64,000 nt of DNA from Sulfitobacter sp. BSw21498 (GTDB taxonomy: Bacteria > Pseudomonadota > Alphaproteobacteria > Rhodobacterales > Rhodobacteraceae). Of this stretch, positions 1 through 11,483 are shown piece after piece (the stretch's first letter is position 1; every line of letters begins with the position of its first letter). The translations under genes were made by a program, and so were the position numbers. The DNA is taken from assembly GCF_006064855.1 (NCBI RefSeq), contig NZ_CP040753.1:124001-188000 (forward strand). Reading direction: 5' to 3'. The notes beneath the pieces are model-generated. The model saw only the letters and a program-made list of their open reading frames with translations, ran no database searches and was not told the DNA's origin.

Positions 1-108
1 GCCTCATAGTATTAGAGTTTGGTTGATCACGGCGCAGCTTCAAGGTTTTTCTGCAATATCATTGTCACATTTATCGTGAACGTCGATTTTTAACCATGAT
101 TGCGGCGG

Positions 109-876
109 TCAGAAACGGTCTTTGCGCGCGCGAATTTCGGCAAACACATCGGTGTCGGTGGCGTTGACCATCCCCAGTTGCGCGCGAATGCCCGGATCGG
201 ACGGGCGCAAAAACGGGTTGGTTTCAAGTTCCGTTGAAAGCGTCGAGGGAACTGTCGGCACGCCATCTGCACGGGCCTGATCGATCTCTCTTGTACGAGA
301 TATAAGCGCGGCGTTTTCGGGATCAACCGTCAGGGCAAATTTTGCGTTCGACTGGGTGTATTCGTGGCCCGAACATACGGTGGTGTCGGCTGGAAGTTGC
401 ATCAGCTTTTGCAGGCTGTCCCACATCTGCGCCGGTGACCCTTCAAACAGGCGGCCACAGCCAAGAGCCATCAGGCTGTCCGCGGTAAAGACGCATTTGG
501 CAGCGGGCACGTGAAAAGCGATATGGCCTACGGTATGGCCCGACACGTCGATCACATCGACAGTATGGTCGCCGAAGGTAAAGGACTGCCCGTCGTCATA
601 CGCCTCGTCCAGCGGCGGCAAACGCTGTTCATCAGCTTTGGCCCCAATCACGCGGGCGGGATGGTCAGCGATCAGCTCGGGCACGCCTTGAATGTGGTCC
701 GGGTGGTGGTGGGTCAGCCAGATTTCTGTCAGCGTCCAGCCCAATTCATCCAGCTTGGCCGCAATCGGCGCGGCTTCGGGCACGTCGATCAGGGCGACCT
801 TGCCGCTGGTCTGGTCGCGCAGCAAGTAGGCATAGTTGTCGGACAGGCAGGGGATGGTCACAAGATCAAAGGGCAT
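109..876 (-). CDS. gloB: Hydroxyacylglutathione hydrolase (glyoxalase II)
   Basis: This 255-residue enzyme hydrolyses S-lactoylglutathione to lactate and glutathione, the second step of methylglyoxal detoxification in the cytoplasm. The metallo-beta-lactamase metal motif THHHPDH is at residues 55-61, and a second conserved histidine follows in SGHTVGH. The protein has the usual family length, and the C-terminal glyoxalase II domain carries the NPFLR motif (about residues 219-223) seen in family members. It starts at an ATG with a weak CGGAG ribosome site. It is transcribed away from the methyltransferase gene that begins 152 bases upstream, a pairing that I believe is common in Rhodobacterales. 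Identification is secure. Confidence 0.96.
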   Translation of the reverse strand: MPFDLVTIPCLSDNYAYLLRDQTSGKVALIDVPEAAPIAAKLDELGWTLTEIWLTHHHPDHIQGVPELIADHPARVIGAKADEQRLPPLDEAYDDGQSFTFGDHTVDVIDVSGHTVGHIAFHVPAAKCVFTADSLMALGCGRLFEGSPAQMWDSLQKLMQLPADTTVCSGHEYTQSNAKFALTVDPENAALISRTREIDQARADGVPTVPSTLSTELETNPFLRPSDPGIRAQLGMVNATDTDVFAEIRARKDRF

Positions 877-1028
877 GGCAGCGGCTCCGGTCGGGGTTTC
901 TGGATGCGGATCACCACGCTAGCGCGGGCAGGGCGGTGCTGCAATTGGGTTTCGCGCAGTCCGCTCTTTTGCGGCGCGGTGCTTTGGGCTAGGATCGTGG
1001 GCAATCCAGCCAACAGGGCCGATACCTC

Positions 1029-1775
1029 ATGCACCTTGATGTCCAAGACCTGCGCAATTTTTACTACCGCAGCGCCCTTGGTCGCGCGGCGCAGCATTCC
1101 CTGCGGACCCGCATGCTAGAGCTTTGGCCCGAGGCCAAGGGGCAGACCGTCGTGGGTTTCGGTTTCGCCGCCCCCTTGCTGCGTCCCTATCTTGCGGATG
1201 CGCGGCGGGTGATGACGTTGATGCCGGGGCCGCAAGGGGTGATGCCGTGGCCCGCCGGGATGCCCAATACTTCTGTCCTGACCGAGGAAACGCTGTGGCC
1301 GATTGAAACGGGACACGTTGACCGGCTGGTGCTGATGCACGGGTTAGAGACCTCGGACCGGCAGGGTGATCTGCTTGAGGAATGCTGGCGCGTGTTGGGG
1401 CCGGGTGGCAGGGCGCTGTTTATCGTGCCCAATCGCGCTGGCTTTTGGGCGCGCAGTGATATCACGCCGTTCGGCTATGGGCGGCCCTATTCGCTGGGGC
1501 AGTTGGAAACGCAGCTGCGCAAACACCAGTTTTTGCCAGAACGCCAGTTGGGTGCGCTTTATCTGATGCCCTCGACGCGGCGGGCCTTTCGCCGCTCTGG
1601 CCCGCTGTTTGAAAAGGTCGGACGGCACATGCCGACGATCATGGCGGGGGGCGTCTTTATGGTCGAGGTGACCAAGCTTGTGTATCCGCCCAAGGGCAAG
1701 GTCGCGCGGACGCCTGCGCGCCGGTCTATCCGCGTTCTTGAGGGGGTCGGCGCGGTAACGCCCGCAATGGTTTGA
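1029..1775 (+). CDS. Class I SAM-dependent methyltransferase, substrate unknown
   Basis: The 248-residue product looks like a cytoplasmic methyltransferase of the Methyltransf_11 type. Its glycine-rich SAM loop is degenerate: VVGFGFAAP at about residues 41-49 replaces the usual DxGxGxG. Later blocks fit the fold better: [11 protein letters not shown] (strand 4) and [18 protein letters not shown] (motif just before strand 5). A family-specific C-terminal tail follows. The gene is divergent from gloB, so it may share a promoter region with it. The substrate cannot be told from sequence; the glyoxalase neighbour is only a hint. The start [14 protein letters not shown] resembles the N-terminus I recall for relatives. 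Confidence 0.85.
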   Translation: MHLDVQDLRNFYYRSALGRAAQHSLRTRMLELWPEAKGQTVVGFGFAAPLLRPYLADARRVMTLMPGPQGVMPWPAGMPNTSVLTEETLWPIETGHVDRLVLMHGLETSDRQGDLLEECWRVLGPGGRALFIVPNRAGFWARSDITPFGYGRPYSLGQLETQLRKHQFLPERQLGALYLMPSTRRAFRRSGPLFEKVGRHMPTIMAGGVFMVEVTKLVYPPKGKVARTPARRSIRVLEGVGAVTPAMV

Positions 1776-2077
1776 GCGCTGCTGTCGCAGCCGATGTGAT
1801 CGCCGTGCCACGGTGCCAAGAATCGCTATCTTGCCCGAGAAAGCCGGATGTCCATTGATTTTTAGGCACGTCGATCAGGTCAAAGCGTCGCAGCGGTGCT
1901 TTACGTTAAGAATAAGGGGCGCTTTCGTGAGGCAAGCACACTATACTGTGTTGCGGGATGCGGGTCCGTCTGCTACATCCGCCCTGATTTAGACGTCTTG
2001 GGTAATTTCAAGTCGCGCCAACACCCCGGTGACGCGATGTATTCGCTTATCCGGCCCTGACGTATGAGAGGATGGAC
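1776..2077. other. Intergenic region upstream of the F1 ATP synthase operon
   Basis: About 300 bases hold no supportable gene. The stretch should contain the promoter of the atp operon. The best minus-10-like sequence is TATACT at 1942-1947, inside the near-palindrome CACACTATACTGTG; no good minus-35 hexamer sits at the right distance, so the assignment is weak. No terminator with a T-run follows the methyltransferase gene. Confidence 0.4.
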
Positions 2078-2638
2078 GTGTCCGAAACAGCATCAATCTC
2101 TACAGGTATCGCAAAACGCTATGCGACCGCCGTGTACGAGCTGGCCCAAGAGGCCAAAGCCCTTCCCCAGATCGAGAAAGATCTTGATGCGCTGCAAGCC
2201 GCATTGGCCGAAAGCGAAGATTTCCGCGATCTGATCCATTCGCCGATCTACACGCGCGAACAGCAAGCTGCGTCGATCAGTGCCATCGCCAAAAAGATGG
2301 ACCTGTCCCAAACGCTGGCAAGCACGCTGGAACTGATGGCCAACAAGCGCCGTCTGTTCGTCCTGCCGCAGCTGGTCCAGAACCTGCGCGACATCATCGC
2401 CGTCGAAAAGGGCGAAGTAACTGCTGATGTGATTTCGGCCAAGGCGCTGACCAAGGCGCAGTCCGAAAAATTGTCCAAGTCGCTCGCCGCGACCACAGGC
2501 AAAAAAGTAACGTTGAATGCGACCGTTGATGACTCCCTCATTGGCGGTCTTATCGTAAAAGTGGGCTCTAAGATGATCGACACGTCGATCCGCGCAAAGC
2601 TCAATTCCCTCCAGAATGTAATGAAAGAGGTCGGATAA
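2078..2638 (+). CDS. atpH: ATP synthase F1 subunit delta
   Basis: AtpH is part of the peripheral stalk that holds the F1 head against the F0 membrane sector. I choose the GTG at 2078, giving 186 residues beginning MSETASISTGIAKRYA. The AGAGG ribosome site (2067-2071) is then 6 bases away, whereas the ATG at 2072 touches it directly. The OSCP/delta fold shows the N-terminal IAKRYATAVYELA helix and the C-terminal DDSLIGGLIVKVGSKMIDTSIRAKL block. The stop codon abuts the atpA start, which suggests translational coupling. It is the first gene of the F1-only operon; the F0 genes are not in this window. Confidence 0.95.
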   Translation: MSETASISTGIAKRYATAVYELAQEAKALPQIEKDLDALQAALAESEDFRDLIHSPIYTREQQAASISAIAKKMDLSQTLASTLELMANKRRLFVLPQLVQNLRDIIAVEKGEVTADVISAKALTKAQSEKLSKSLAATTGKKVTLNATVDDSLIGGLIVKVGSKMIDTSIRAKLNSLQNVMKEVG

Positions 2639-4177
2639 ATGGGTATCCAAGCTGCAGAGATTTCTGCGATCCTGAAAGACCAGATCAAGAACTTTGGTCA
2701 AGAAGCAGAAGTTGCCGAAGTTGGCCGCGTTCTGTCCGTTGGTGATGGTATCGCTCGCGTGTATGGTCTGGACAACGTCCAAGCCGGCGAGATGGTCGAA
2801 TTCCCCGGCGGCATCATGGGCATGGCCTTGAACCTCGAGACAGACAACGTCGGTGTTGTTATCTTCGGTTCCGACCGTGACATCAAAGAAGGCGACACGG
2901 TCAAGCGCACGAACTCCATCGTGGACGTGCCAATCGGCAACGGCCTGCTGGGTCGTGTTGTTGACGGTCTGGGTAACCCCATCGACGGCAAAGGCCCCAT
3001 CGAGTCCACAGAGCGTGGCCTTGCGGACGTCAAAGCCCCCGGCATTATCCCGCGGAAATCGGTTCACGAGCCAATGGCGACTGGTCTGAAATCCGTTGAT
3101 GCGATGATCCCCGTCGGCCGTGGCCAGCGCGAATTGATTATTGGTGACCGTCAAACTGGTAAAACTGCCGTTGCTCTGGACGCGATCCTGAACCAACAGC
3201 AGATCAACGACGCCGCAGGCGACGACGAGAGCAAGAAAATGTACTGCGTGTACGTTGCGATCGGCCAAAAGCGTTCGACTGTTGCTCAGCTGGTTAAAAA
3301 GCTCGAAGAAACAGGCGCGATCGACTATTCCATCGTTGTTGCTGCGACTGCGTCCGAGCCTGCGCCTATGCAGTACCTCGCACCATATTCCGCAACAGCT
3401 ATGGCCGAATTCTTCCGCGACAACGGCCGTCACGCGCTGATCATCTATGATGACCTTTCCAAGCAAGCCGTGTCCTACCGCCAGATGTCCCTGCTGCTGC
3501 GTCGTCCGCCCGGGCGTGAAGCGTACCCAGGTGACGTTTTCTATCTCCACTCCCGTCTGCTCGAGCGTTCGGCGAAATTGGGCGATGCTGCAGGCAACGG
3601 CTCTTTGACAGCTCTGCCGATCATCGAAACCCAAGGTGGCGACGTTTCCGCGTTTATTCCAACCAACGTGATCTCGATCACCGATGGTCAGATCTTCTTG
3701 GAAACCGAATTGTTCTACCAAGGTATCCGTCCTGCTGTGAACACCGGTCTGTCGGTTTCGCGGGTTGGTTCGTCTGCTCAGACCAAAGCGATGTCGTCTG
3801 TTGCTGGTCCGGTTAAACTGTCCTTGGCTCAGTACCGCGAAATGGCGGCCTTTGCTCAGTTCGGTTCCGACCTTGACGCCTCCACACAGCAGTTGCTGAA
3901 CCGTGGTGCGCGCCTGACAGAGCTGATGAAGCAGCCTCAGTATTCCCCACTGACCAACGCGGAAATCGTCTGCGTGATCTATGCGGGTACAAACGGCTAC
4001 CTTGACAAAGTTGCCGTCAAGGAAGTTGGCCGTTTCGAAGCAGGCCTGCTGGCACATCTGCGCAGCAAGCACGCTGACCTGATGGATGACATCACCAACA
4101 ACGACCGCAAGGTGAAGGGTGAGCTGGAAGACAAGATCAAAGCTGCCATCGATTCTTTCGCCGCTGACTTCGCTTAA
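2639..4177 (+). CDS. atpA: ATP synthase F1 subunit alpha
   Basis: This 512-residue subunit forms the F1 hexamer with beta and carries the non-catalytic nucleotide site. The Walker A loop GDRQTGKTA lies near residues 170-178, the Walker B strand [10 protein letters not shown] near residues 262-271, and the alpha/beta signature [17 protein letters not shown] near residues 364-380. Length and order are exactly those expected. The ATG follows the atpH stop with no gap. Codon choice is strongly biased towards a few codons, as in the other atp genes and groEL, which fits high expression. Confidence 0.99.
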   Translation: MGIQAAEISAILKDQIKNFGQEAEVAEVGRVLSVGDGIARVYGLDNVQAGEMVEFPGGIMGMALNLETDNVGVVIFGSDRDIKEGDTVKRTNSIVDVPIGNGLLGRVVDGLGNPIDGKGPIESTERGLADVKAPGIIPRKSVHEPMATGLKSVDAMIPVGRGQRELIIGDRQTGKTAVALDAILNQQQINDAAGDDESKKMYCVYVAIGQKRSTVAQLVKKLEETGAIDYSIVVAATASEPAPMQYLAPYSATAMAEFFRDNGRHALIIYDDLSKQAVSYRQMSLLLRRPPGREAYPGDVFYLHSRLLERSAKLGDAAGNGSLTALPIIETQGGDVSAFIPTNVISITDGQIFLETELFYQGIRPAVNTGLSVSRVGSSAQTKAMSSVAGPVKLSLAQYREMAAFAQFGSDLDASTQQLLNRGARLTELMKQPQYSPLTNAEIVCVIYAGTNGYLDKVAVKEVGRFEAGLLAHLRSKHADLMDDITNNDRKVKGELEDKIKAAIDSFAADFA

Positions 4178-4191
4178 GGGAGGGAGGGCAG

Positions 4192-6514
<2,323 letters not shown>

Positions 6515-6526
6515 GGAGCGCTGAAA

Positions 6527-6964
6527 ATGGCAGACACAATGCAATTCGACCTCGTTTCGCCCGAGCGGCGGCTGGCCTCGATGCAGGTGACGGCCGTTCA
6601 GATTCCGGGTGCGGACGGGGATATGACAGCAATGCCTGATCATGCCCCCACCATCACCACGCTGCGCCCCGGTGTGCTGCGTGTTGATGGCCCGGAAGGC
6701 ACTGCTGAGTATGTGGTAACCGGCGGCTTCGCTGAAATTTCGTTTGATGGGGTGTCGGTTCTGGCCGAACGCGCCGTGCCTAAGGGTGACATGACCCAAG
6801 AGCATCTGGACGAAATGATCGCCGAAGCAAAAGCCATGTACACAACGGCAAAAGAAGGTTTCGTGAATGAACCTGGCCCCGTAGATGACGCAGCTAAACT
6901 GCTGTCTGATATGGTTGCCATGGGGGACGAAATCGGCTTGTCGAGCAAGCAACCCAGCCTCTGA
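6527..6964 (+). CDS. atpC: ATP synthase F1 subunit epsilon
   Basis: AtpC couples the gamma shaft to the c-ring and can inhibit ATP hydrolysis. The N-terminal beta-sandwich is clear ([14 protein letters not shown], then [15 protein letters not shown] near residues 28-42, and the VTGGFAEIS block near residue 66). The C-terminal helical part is short and acidic rather than the long basic hairpin of the E. coli protein, which is common in alphaproteobacteria. The total length is 145 residues. It is the last gene of the operon and is followed 24 bases later by a strong terminator. Confidence 0.97.
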   Translation: MADTMQFDLVSPERRLASMQVTAVQIPGADGDMTAMPDHAPTITTLRPGVLRVDGPEGTAEYVVTGGFAEISFDGVSVLAERAVPKGDMTQEHLDEMIAEAKAMYTTAKEGFVNEPGPVDDAAKLLSDMVAMGDEIGLSSKQPSL

Positions 6965-6988
6965 CGTTTCCTTGCCCGTTTTGATGAG

Positions 6989-7018
6989 AAGGCCCTGCAT
7001 TCGCGGGGCCTTTTCTAT
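6989..7018 (+). terminator. Rho-independent terminator of the atp operon
   Basis: The stem AAGGCCC pairs with GGGCCTT and extends inward through TGC/GCG with one G-T pair around an ATTC loop. A TTTT and TATTT run follows directly. It begins 24 bases after the atpC stop and probably ends the atpHAGDC transcript. Confidence 0.85.
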
Positions 7019-7082
7019 TTGTGAACCTTAACATAAGGTTGTCGGATTGTTTGGGTAGGACAGGGTAGGGCAGATCATCTCG

Positions 7083-7430
7083 ATGAAACGAATGAATGCA
7101 AGTAGTGTAGGTGTCGACAGCGGAGAGGCTGTTTTGTTTTCCGACTTTCAAGATGGCGGCGAAATGTGGACAGGGAAGGGCCAGCGCGAGCGGCGCAACT
7201 CGATCAGCTTTTCTACACCGTACCGCGATATCCCAACTGTACACACGTCCCTCGCGTTGTGGGACGTGGATAACGCGACAGTTATGCGCGCAGATCTACG
7301 AGCAGAGAATTTGACAAACGAGGGATTTGAACTGGTGTTCCGCACCTGGGGCGATACGCGTATCGCGCGCGTTAGGGCGTCTTGGATGGCCATTGGGCCA
7401 TTGTCACCGCAAGACGACTGGGAGCTGTAA
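7083..7430 (+). CDS. H-type lectin domain protein
   Basis: The 115-residue protein matches the H-type lectin fold first described in snail agglutinin and discoidin. The visible family pattern is FSTPYRDIPTVHTSLALWD (residues 43-61), RADLRAENLTNEGFELVF (69-86) and RTWGDTRIARVRASWMAIG (87-105). It has no signal peptide or membrane segment, so it may act in the cytoplasm, be exported in another way, or form a complex. Known H-type lectins bind N-acetylgalactosamine or similar sugars as trimers or hexamers; binding here is not proven. It stands alone between the atp terminator and prs. The ATG at 7092 is an alternative start, but related proteins as I recall them also begin MKR. Confidence 0.8.
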   Translation: MKRMNASSVGVDSGEAVLFSDFQDGGEMWTGKGQRERRNSISFSTPYRDIPTVHTSLALWDVDNATVMRADLRAENLTNEGFELVFRTWGDTRIARVRASWMAIGPLSPQDDWEL

Positions 7431-7461
7431 TACAAGCCCCCAGCCGCTGTTTCAGGGGCGC

Positions 7462-8481
7462 TTAGCCCGGCTTGTACATGCCGTCATAGATCGGTTCGAG
7501 CGTGTCGGCGTCGAACAGCGACGAGACAGACGTGCCGTTCCAGATATTCAGGATCGCTTGCGCAAAGATCGGTGCCGTGGGCACGATCCGAATGTTAGCG
7601 GCCTGCTTTACCGCCGGTGTGGGGGCGATGCTGTCAGTGATGACCAGCGACTTCATCACGGAATTGCTGATACGTTCAACCGCAGGGCCGGACATCACGC
7701 CGTGGCTGATGTAGGAGTGCACTTCCTTCGCGCCATTCTCGAGCAATACTTCGGCCGCTTTGCACAGGGTGCCGGCGGTGTCGCAAATATCGTCCACAAT
7801 CAGGCAAACCTTGTCGGTCACATCGCCGATCACGGTCATTTCCGCAATCTCGCCTGCCTTCTCGCGGCGCTTGTCCACGATAGCGAGAGGGGAGTTGATG
7901 CGTTTGGCCAATTCACGCGCGCGGGCAACGCCGCCCACATCGGGGGAAATGACCATCAGGTCATCCATGCGACCCTTGAATTCGTTCTGGATGTCCAGCG
8001 CAAACACGGGCGACGCATAAAGGTTGTCGACGGGAATATCGAAAAATCCCTGAATCTGTGCGGCGTGCAGATCCATTGTCAGGATGCGTTCAATGCCACT
8101 GCCTACCATCATATTCGCGACCATCTTGGCCGTGATCGGTGTGCGCGCTTTGGTGCGACGGTCCTGACGAGCGTAGCCGAAATAGGGTAGAACCGCTGTG
8201 ACACGCGCGGCGGATGACCGGCGCAGCGCGTCGGCCATGATCAGCAGTTCCATCAGGTTGTCGTTGGCGGGGTTCGACGTCGGCTGGATGATGAACATAT
8301 CCTCGCCGCGGACGTTTTCGTAAACTTCGACAAAGATTTCGCCGTCATTGAACCGTTCGACACGTGCGTCGACCAGCCCTACGTTGACCCCCCGATGCAG
8401 CGACATCCGCCGTGCGATGGCTTTGGCCAACGGCATGTTCGCGTTACCTGAGATCAGTTTGGGTTCGGTGGTTTGAGCCAT
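7462..8481 (-). CDS. prs: Ribose-phosphate pyrophosphokinase
   Basis: The enzyme makes PRPP from ribose 5-phosphate and ATP for nucleotide, histidine and tryptophan synthesis. Conserved blocks are [10 protein letters not shown] near residue 43, FGYARQDRR for ATP binding near residue 100, [18 protein letters not shown] near residue 134, and the PRPP loop [13 protein letters not shown] near residue 225. I use the ATG at 8481 (339 residues, MAQTTEPKL); a TTG two codons upstream would add only Met-His. It converges with the lectin gene, leaving 31 bases between their stops. Confidence 0.97.
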   Translation of the reverse strand: MAQTTEPKLISGNANMPLAKAIARRMSLHRGVNVGLVDARVERFNDGEIFVEVYENVRGEDMFIIQPTSNPANDNLMELLIMADALRRSSAARVTAVLPYFGYARQDRRTKARTPITAKMVANMMVGSGIERILTMDLHAAQIQGFFDIPVDNLYASPVFALDIQNEFKGRMDDLMVISPDVGGVARARELAKRINSPLAIVDKRREKAGEIAEMTVIGDVTDKVCLIVDDICDTAGTLCKAAEVLLENGAKEVHSYISHGVMSGPAVERISNSVMKSLVITDSIAPTPAVKQAANIRIVPTAPIFAQAILNIWNGTSVSSLFDADTLEPIYDGMYKPG

Positions 8482-8590
8482 GTGCAAAGGGTCCCTGGAT
8501 GCAGAACATGTGACAGAATCGTGACGTTGACACCGCTTAGCATGGCCTTACGGTCTGGCAAAGCTGCACAGCCTTGATCGGAGACCTCAA

Positions 8591-9187
8591 ATGGCCCATA
8601 TCGACTATTTTTTTGCGACACTTTCACCATATGCCTATTTGGCAGGAAACCGGCTGGAAGAAATTGCCGCCAAACACGGGGCGACGATTACCTATAAACC
8701 TTTCGATTTGATTACCGCTTTTGGGCGGACTGGTGGGCAACCGCCCAAGGACCGGCACCCGTCGCGGCAGGAATACCGCGCGATTGAACTGCCGCGTCAG
8801 GCCAAGAAACTGGGATTGCCGTTCAACCTCAAGCCCGCGCATTGGCCAACCAACGGCGCGCCTTCATCCTATGCGATCATCGCTGCACAGAACGAAGGCG
8901 GCGATGTGGGTAAGCTGTGCCAGCTCTTCATGACCGCCGTTTGGGCCGAGGAACGTGATATTGCCGAAGACGAAGTCGTCCGCGATTGCCTTGAAAAGGC
9001 GGGCTTTGATCCCGCGCTGGCCGACAAAGGGTTGCTACAAGGCGCCGATACCTATGCCCGAAATCTGGAGGAAGCCGTCGAAAAGGGCGTCTTTGGTGCG
9101 CCTTTCTATATCCTCGATGACACCCACAAGTTCTGGGGGCAGGACCGGTTGGACGACCTTGACCTCGTGATGGCGGGCAAACTGTGA
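8591..9187 (+). CDS. 2-hydroxychromene-2-carboxylate isomerase family protein (DsbA/GST-kappa fold)
   Basis: The 198-residue protein has the thioredoxin-like fold of HCCA isomerases and kappa glutathione transferases. The N-terminal motif DYFFATLSPYAYLAGNRLEEI has the catalytic serine position (S-P-Y) in place of the CxxC of DsbA. The cis-proline loop is GVFGAPFYILDD near residue 165, and the C-terminal FWGQDRLDDL motif is typical. Family members isomerise aromatic degradation intermediates with glutathione, but many are of unknown substrate. It starts behind a GGAGACC ribosome site and overlaps the next gene by 4 bases (GTGA), so the two are probably co-translated. Confidence 0.9.
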   Translation: MAHIDYFFATLSPYAYLAGNRLEEIAAKHGATITYKPFDLITAFGRTGGQPPKDRHPSRQEYRAIELPRQAKKLGLPFNLKPAHWPTNGAPSSYAIIAAQNEGGDVGKLCQLFMTAVWAEERDIAEDEVVRDCLEKAGFDPALADKGLLQGADTYARNLEEAVEKGVFGAPFYILDDTHKFWGQDRLDDLDLVMAGKL

Positions 9188-9972
9188 GTTCAGCCTTGTT
9201 TACCCGCCGTTTCGGTCATGGCCCACGTCAGGCGCTGGCGATCCATTGCACATTGGCCCATTCCGGCGCTTGGCGCGGCGTGGGCGAAGCGCTGGCAGAC
9301 GATCTGACACTTTTGTGCTGCGATCTACCGTCACACGGTAAATCCGATGACTGGGACGGGCAGGGCGACATACATCAACGCTCGACCGATATGGTGCGGG
9401 ATTCGCTGACCGAACCTACTGACATCATTGGCCATTCCTTCGGTGCGACGATCGGTCTGCGGATTGCGATCGAAAACCCTGAACTGGTGCGCAGCCTGAC
9501 GATGATCGAACCGGTTTATTTCGCCGCAGCACTTGCCGATGATCCGGCGCGGGTGGCCGCGGGGGATCGTAACTCCGGCGGGTTCGACGCAGCGTTTGAC
9601 GCAGGCGACCGGATGGAGGCGGCGCGCATCTTTAACACCGGCTGGGGTGACGGCAGCGGATGGGAAAAGACGCCCGAAAAGCTGCGTCAGTATATGGCGG
9701 ACCGTATCCACTATGTGCCCGCCAGCCAGCCGTTCTTGCGTGATGACAATGCCGGGCTGCTTCAGCCTGGCAGGTTCGCACGCGCCACGATGCCGGTGCT
9801 GTTGATCGACGGCGGTGCGTCGGGCGATATGGTTGACGCGATCAGCACATCCATTGCACGACGTCTGCCGAATGTGACACGCAAGGCGATTGACGGGGCA
9901 GGGCACATGGCCCCGATCACCCACCCGCAGGCTGTTTCATCTGAAATCCGTCGCTTTTTGGCGACTGTTTAG
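9184..9972 (+). CDS. Alpha/beta hydrolase
   Basis: This 262-residue alpha/beta-hydrolase has the nucleophile elbow GHSFG near residues 83-87, the oxyanion block IHCTLAHSGAW near residue 20, a late aspartate in VLLIDGGASGD, and the catalytic histidine in GAGHMAP near residue 241. The GTG start overlaps the isomerase gene by 4 bases, and this supports a joint catabolic role. The substrate is unknown. The stop lies only 3 bases from the convergent ltaE-like gene, with no room for a terminator between them. Confidence 0.88.
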   Translation: MSSALFTRRFGHGPRQALAIHCTLAHSGAWRGVGEALADDLTLLCCDLPSHGKSDDWDGQGDIHQRSTDMVRDSLTEPTDIIGHSFGATIGLRIAIENPELVRSLTMIEPVYFAAALADDPARVAAGDRNSGGFDAAFDAGDRMEAARIFNTGWGDGSGWEKTPEKLRQYMADRIHYVPASQPFLRDDNAGLLQPGRFARATMPVLLIDGGASGDMVDAISTSIARRLPNVTRKAIDGAGHMAPITHPQAVSSEIRRFLATV

Positions 9973-9975
9973 GGC

Positions 9976-11013
9976 TTAGAAATGCGATAGAAACTGGTCG
10001 ATGGCCTTTGTGCCGATCGACCAGTCACAGACCAGCCGCGCAGACAAAGGCGCGTCTGGATCACCACTGTCCAGCGGGCCGTCCATGACATAGTATTTGG
10101 CTCCCGCAGCTTGCAACTTTTGGTGAATGCGGCGAGGCCATTTGGCAAAGATCATGTTGGCGTCGGGTTCATGCAACATTGTCGCGCCCGCAGCGCGCAG
10201 TCCGTCCGCCAGATAGCGCGCATTGTCATTGGCTTGCGTGGCGGTCGCCCTCCACAGATCGTCCTGCAGATAGCCCGCCATCTGTGCTGACAGGAAACGG
10301 TGCTTGGAAAACAGATGCGCACCGCGTTTGCGCCGCAGCTCGAATTCCCACGCTTTGGCGGGGTCAAAGAAGATCACTGCCTCGACACCCATGCAGCCGT
10401 TCTTGGTGCCGCCAAAGCTGACGACATCGACGCCCGCTTTCCACGTCATCTCTGCCGGGGTGCAGCCCAAGGCAACCAGCGCATTGGCAAACCGCGCCCC
10501 GTCCAGATGCACCGGCAGGTCATAGCGTTTGGCAACGGCGGTCAACGCGTTCAACTCCTCTAGCGAATGAACGGAACCGCGTTCTGTCACTTGGGTGATC
10601 GACACCGGGCCGCGCTGCGCGCCATGCACATTGCCGTTTGGGTGCTTTTCGATGGCCCGTATCAGCGCCTCGGGGGTCATCTTATCGTCTGTTTCAACCA
10701 CGGTCAGTTTTGCAGCGCCGGCATAGAATTCGGGCGCGTTACATTCGTCTTCGTGGATATGCGAGGTCACAGAGCAAAAGATTGTCTGCCACGGCTGGGT
10801 ATAGCAGGCTAGAGCCAAGGCGTTGGCAGCGGTACCGGTGGCGACCAGATAGACGGCAGCTTCGGGGGCCTCGAATGCCGTGCGGATCGCGTCGCGAACC
10901 TCGTCCATGATCGCATCATTGCCATAGGGCATCGCGTGGCCGCTGTTCGCCTGCGCCAGACGGTTCATGATGTGGGGATGGACAGGGCCCGCGTTGTCAG
11001 AGGCAAAAAACAT
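9976..11013 (-). CDS. ltaE: Low-specificity L-threonine aldolase (PLP enzyme)
   Basis: The 345-residue protein belongs to the beta-eliminating lyase/threonine aldolase family, which cleaves L-threonine or L-allo-threonine to glycine and acetaldehyde. Visible blocks are FASDNAGPVHP at the N-terminus, the HLDGARFANALVAL substrate/PLP aspartate region near residue 165, and the PLP lysine in VVSFGGTKNGCMGVEA near residue 200. I use the ATG at 11013, which has a GAGGAG ribosome site ten bases upstream; it overlaps the stop of the YcgN-like gene by one base (TGATG). It is the last gene of the ribF group. Confidence 0.92.
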   Translation of the reverse strand: MFFASDNAGPVHPHIMNRLAQANSGHAMPYGNDAIMDEVRDAIRTAFEAPEAAVYLVATGTAANALALACYTQPWQTIFCSVTSHIHEDECNAPEFYAGAAKLTVVETDDKMTPEALIRAIEKHPNGNVHGAQRGPVSITQVTERGSVHSLEELNALTAVAKRYDLPVHLDGARFANALVALGCTPAEMTWKAGVDVVSFGGTKNGCMGVEAVIFFDPAKAWEFELRRKRGAHLFSKHRFLSAQMAGYLQDDLWRATATQANDNARYLADGLRAAGATMLHEPDANMIFAKWPRRIHQKLQAAGAKYYVMDGPLDSGDPDAPLSARLVCDWSIGTKAIDQFLSHF

Positions 11014-11483
11014 CAGGTGGGCTCCTCGATGATGTGGTCTTCCCATTCTTCGAACGGGGTGTCGAATTCCGAGACAGTCTTGTTTTGCACAGAAATACCG
11101 GCGCGATGCACACTGTCGGGATCACCGCTGATCAACGGGTGCCAATCATACAGTGGTTTACCCTGCCACAGCAGCCGGTAGGCGCAGGTCAGGGGCATCC
11201 AATAGGCGTGGGTATCAAGGTTTTCGGGCTTGAGCACGATGCAGTCAGGCACGAACTGGTGCCGGTTTTCGTAGTGGCTGCAGCGGCAGGTCGCGTCATC
11301 CAGCAAACGACACGCCACACGGGTCAGGGCGACCTCCTCTGTGTCCTCGTCTTCGAGCTTGTTCAGGCAGCATTTACCGCAGCCGTCACACAAGGCTTCC
11401 CATTCGTCTTTTGACATCTTGGTCAGCGGTTTCTTTTCCCAAAACCGTTTGGCGAGGCCTTTGGTTGCAATCGGATCAGTCAT
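11013..11483 (-). CDS. YcgN family cysteine-cluster protein (UPF0260)
   Basis: This 156-residue protein is a member of the widely conserved YcgN/YkgJ family of cysteine-cluster proteins. The cysteine pattern CDGCGKCC near residues 33-40, CRLLDDATCRCSHY near residues 57-70, and a later FVPDCI suggests a bound zinc or iron centre, but the function is not known. It overlaps ribF by 4 bases upstream and the aldolase by one base downstream, so the three are almost certainly one transcript. Confidence 0.93.
   Translation of the reverse strand: MTDPIATKGLAKRFWEKKPLTKMSKDEWEALCDGCGKCCLNKLEDEDTEEVALTRVACRLLDDATCRCSHYENRHQFVPDCIVLKPENLDTHAYWMPLTCAYRLLWQGKPLYDWHPLISGDPDSVHRAGISVQNKTVSEFDTPFEEWEDHIIEEPT

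Noticed and set aside
36..108. Possible gene or terminator before gloB at the window edge
   Set aside because: The sequence is AT-rich with no hairpin with a T-run and no ORF that could be supported.
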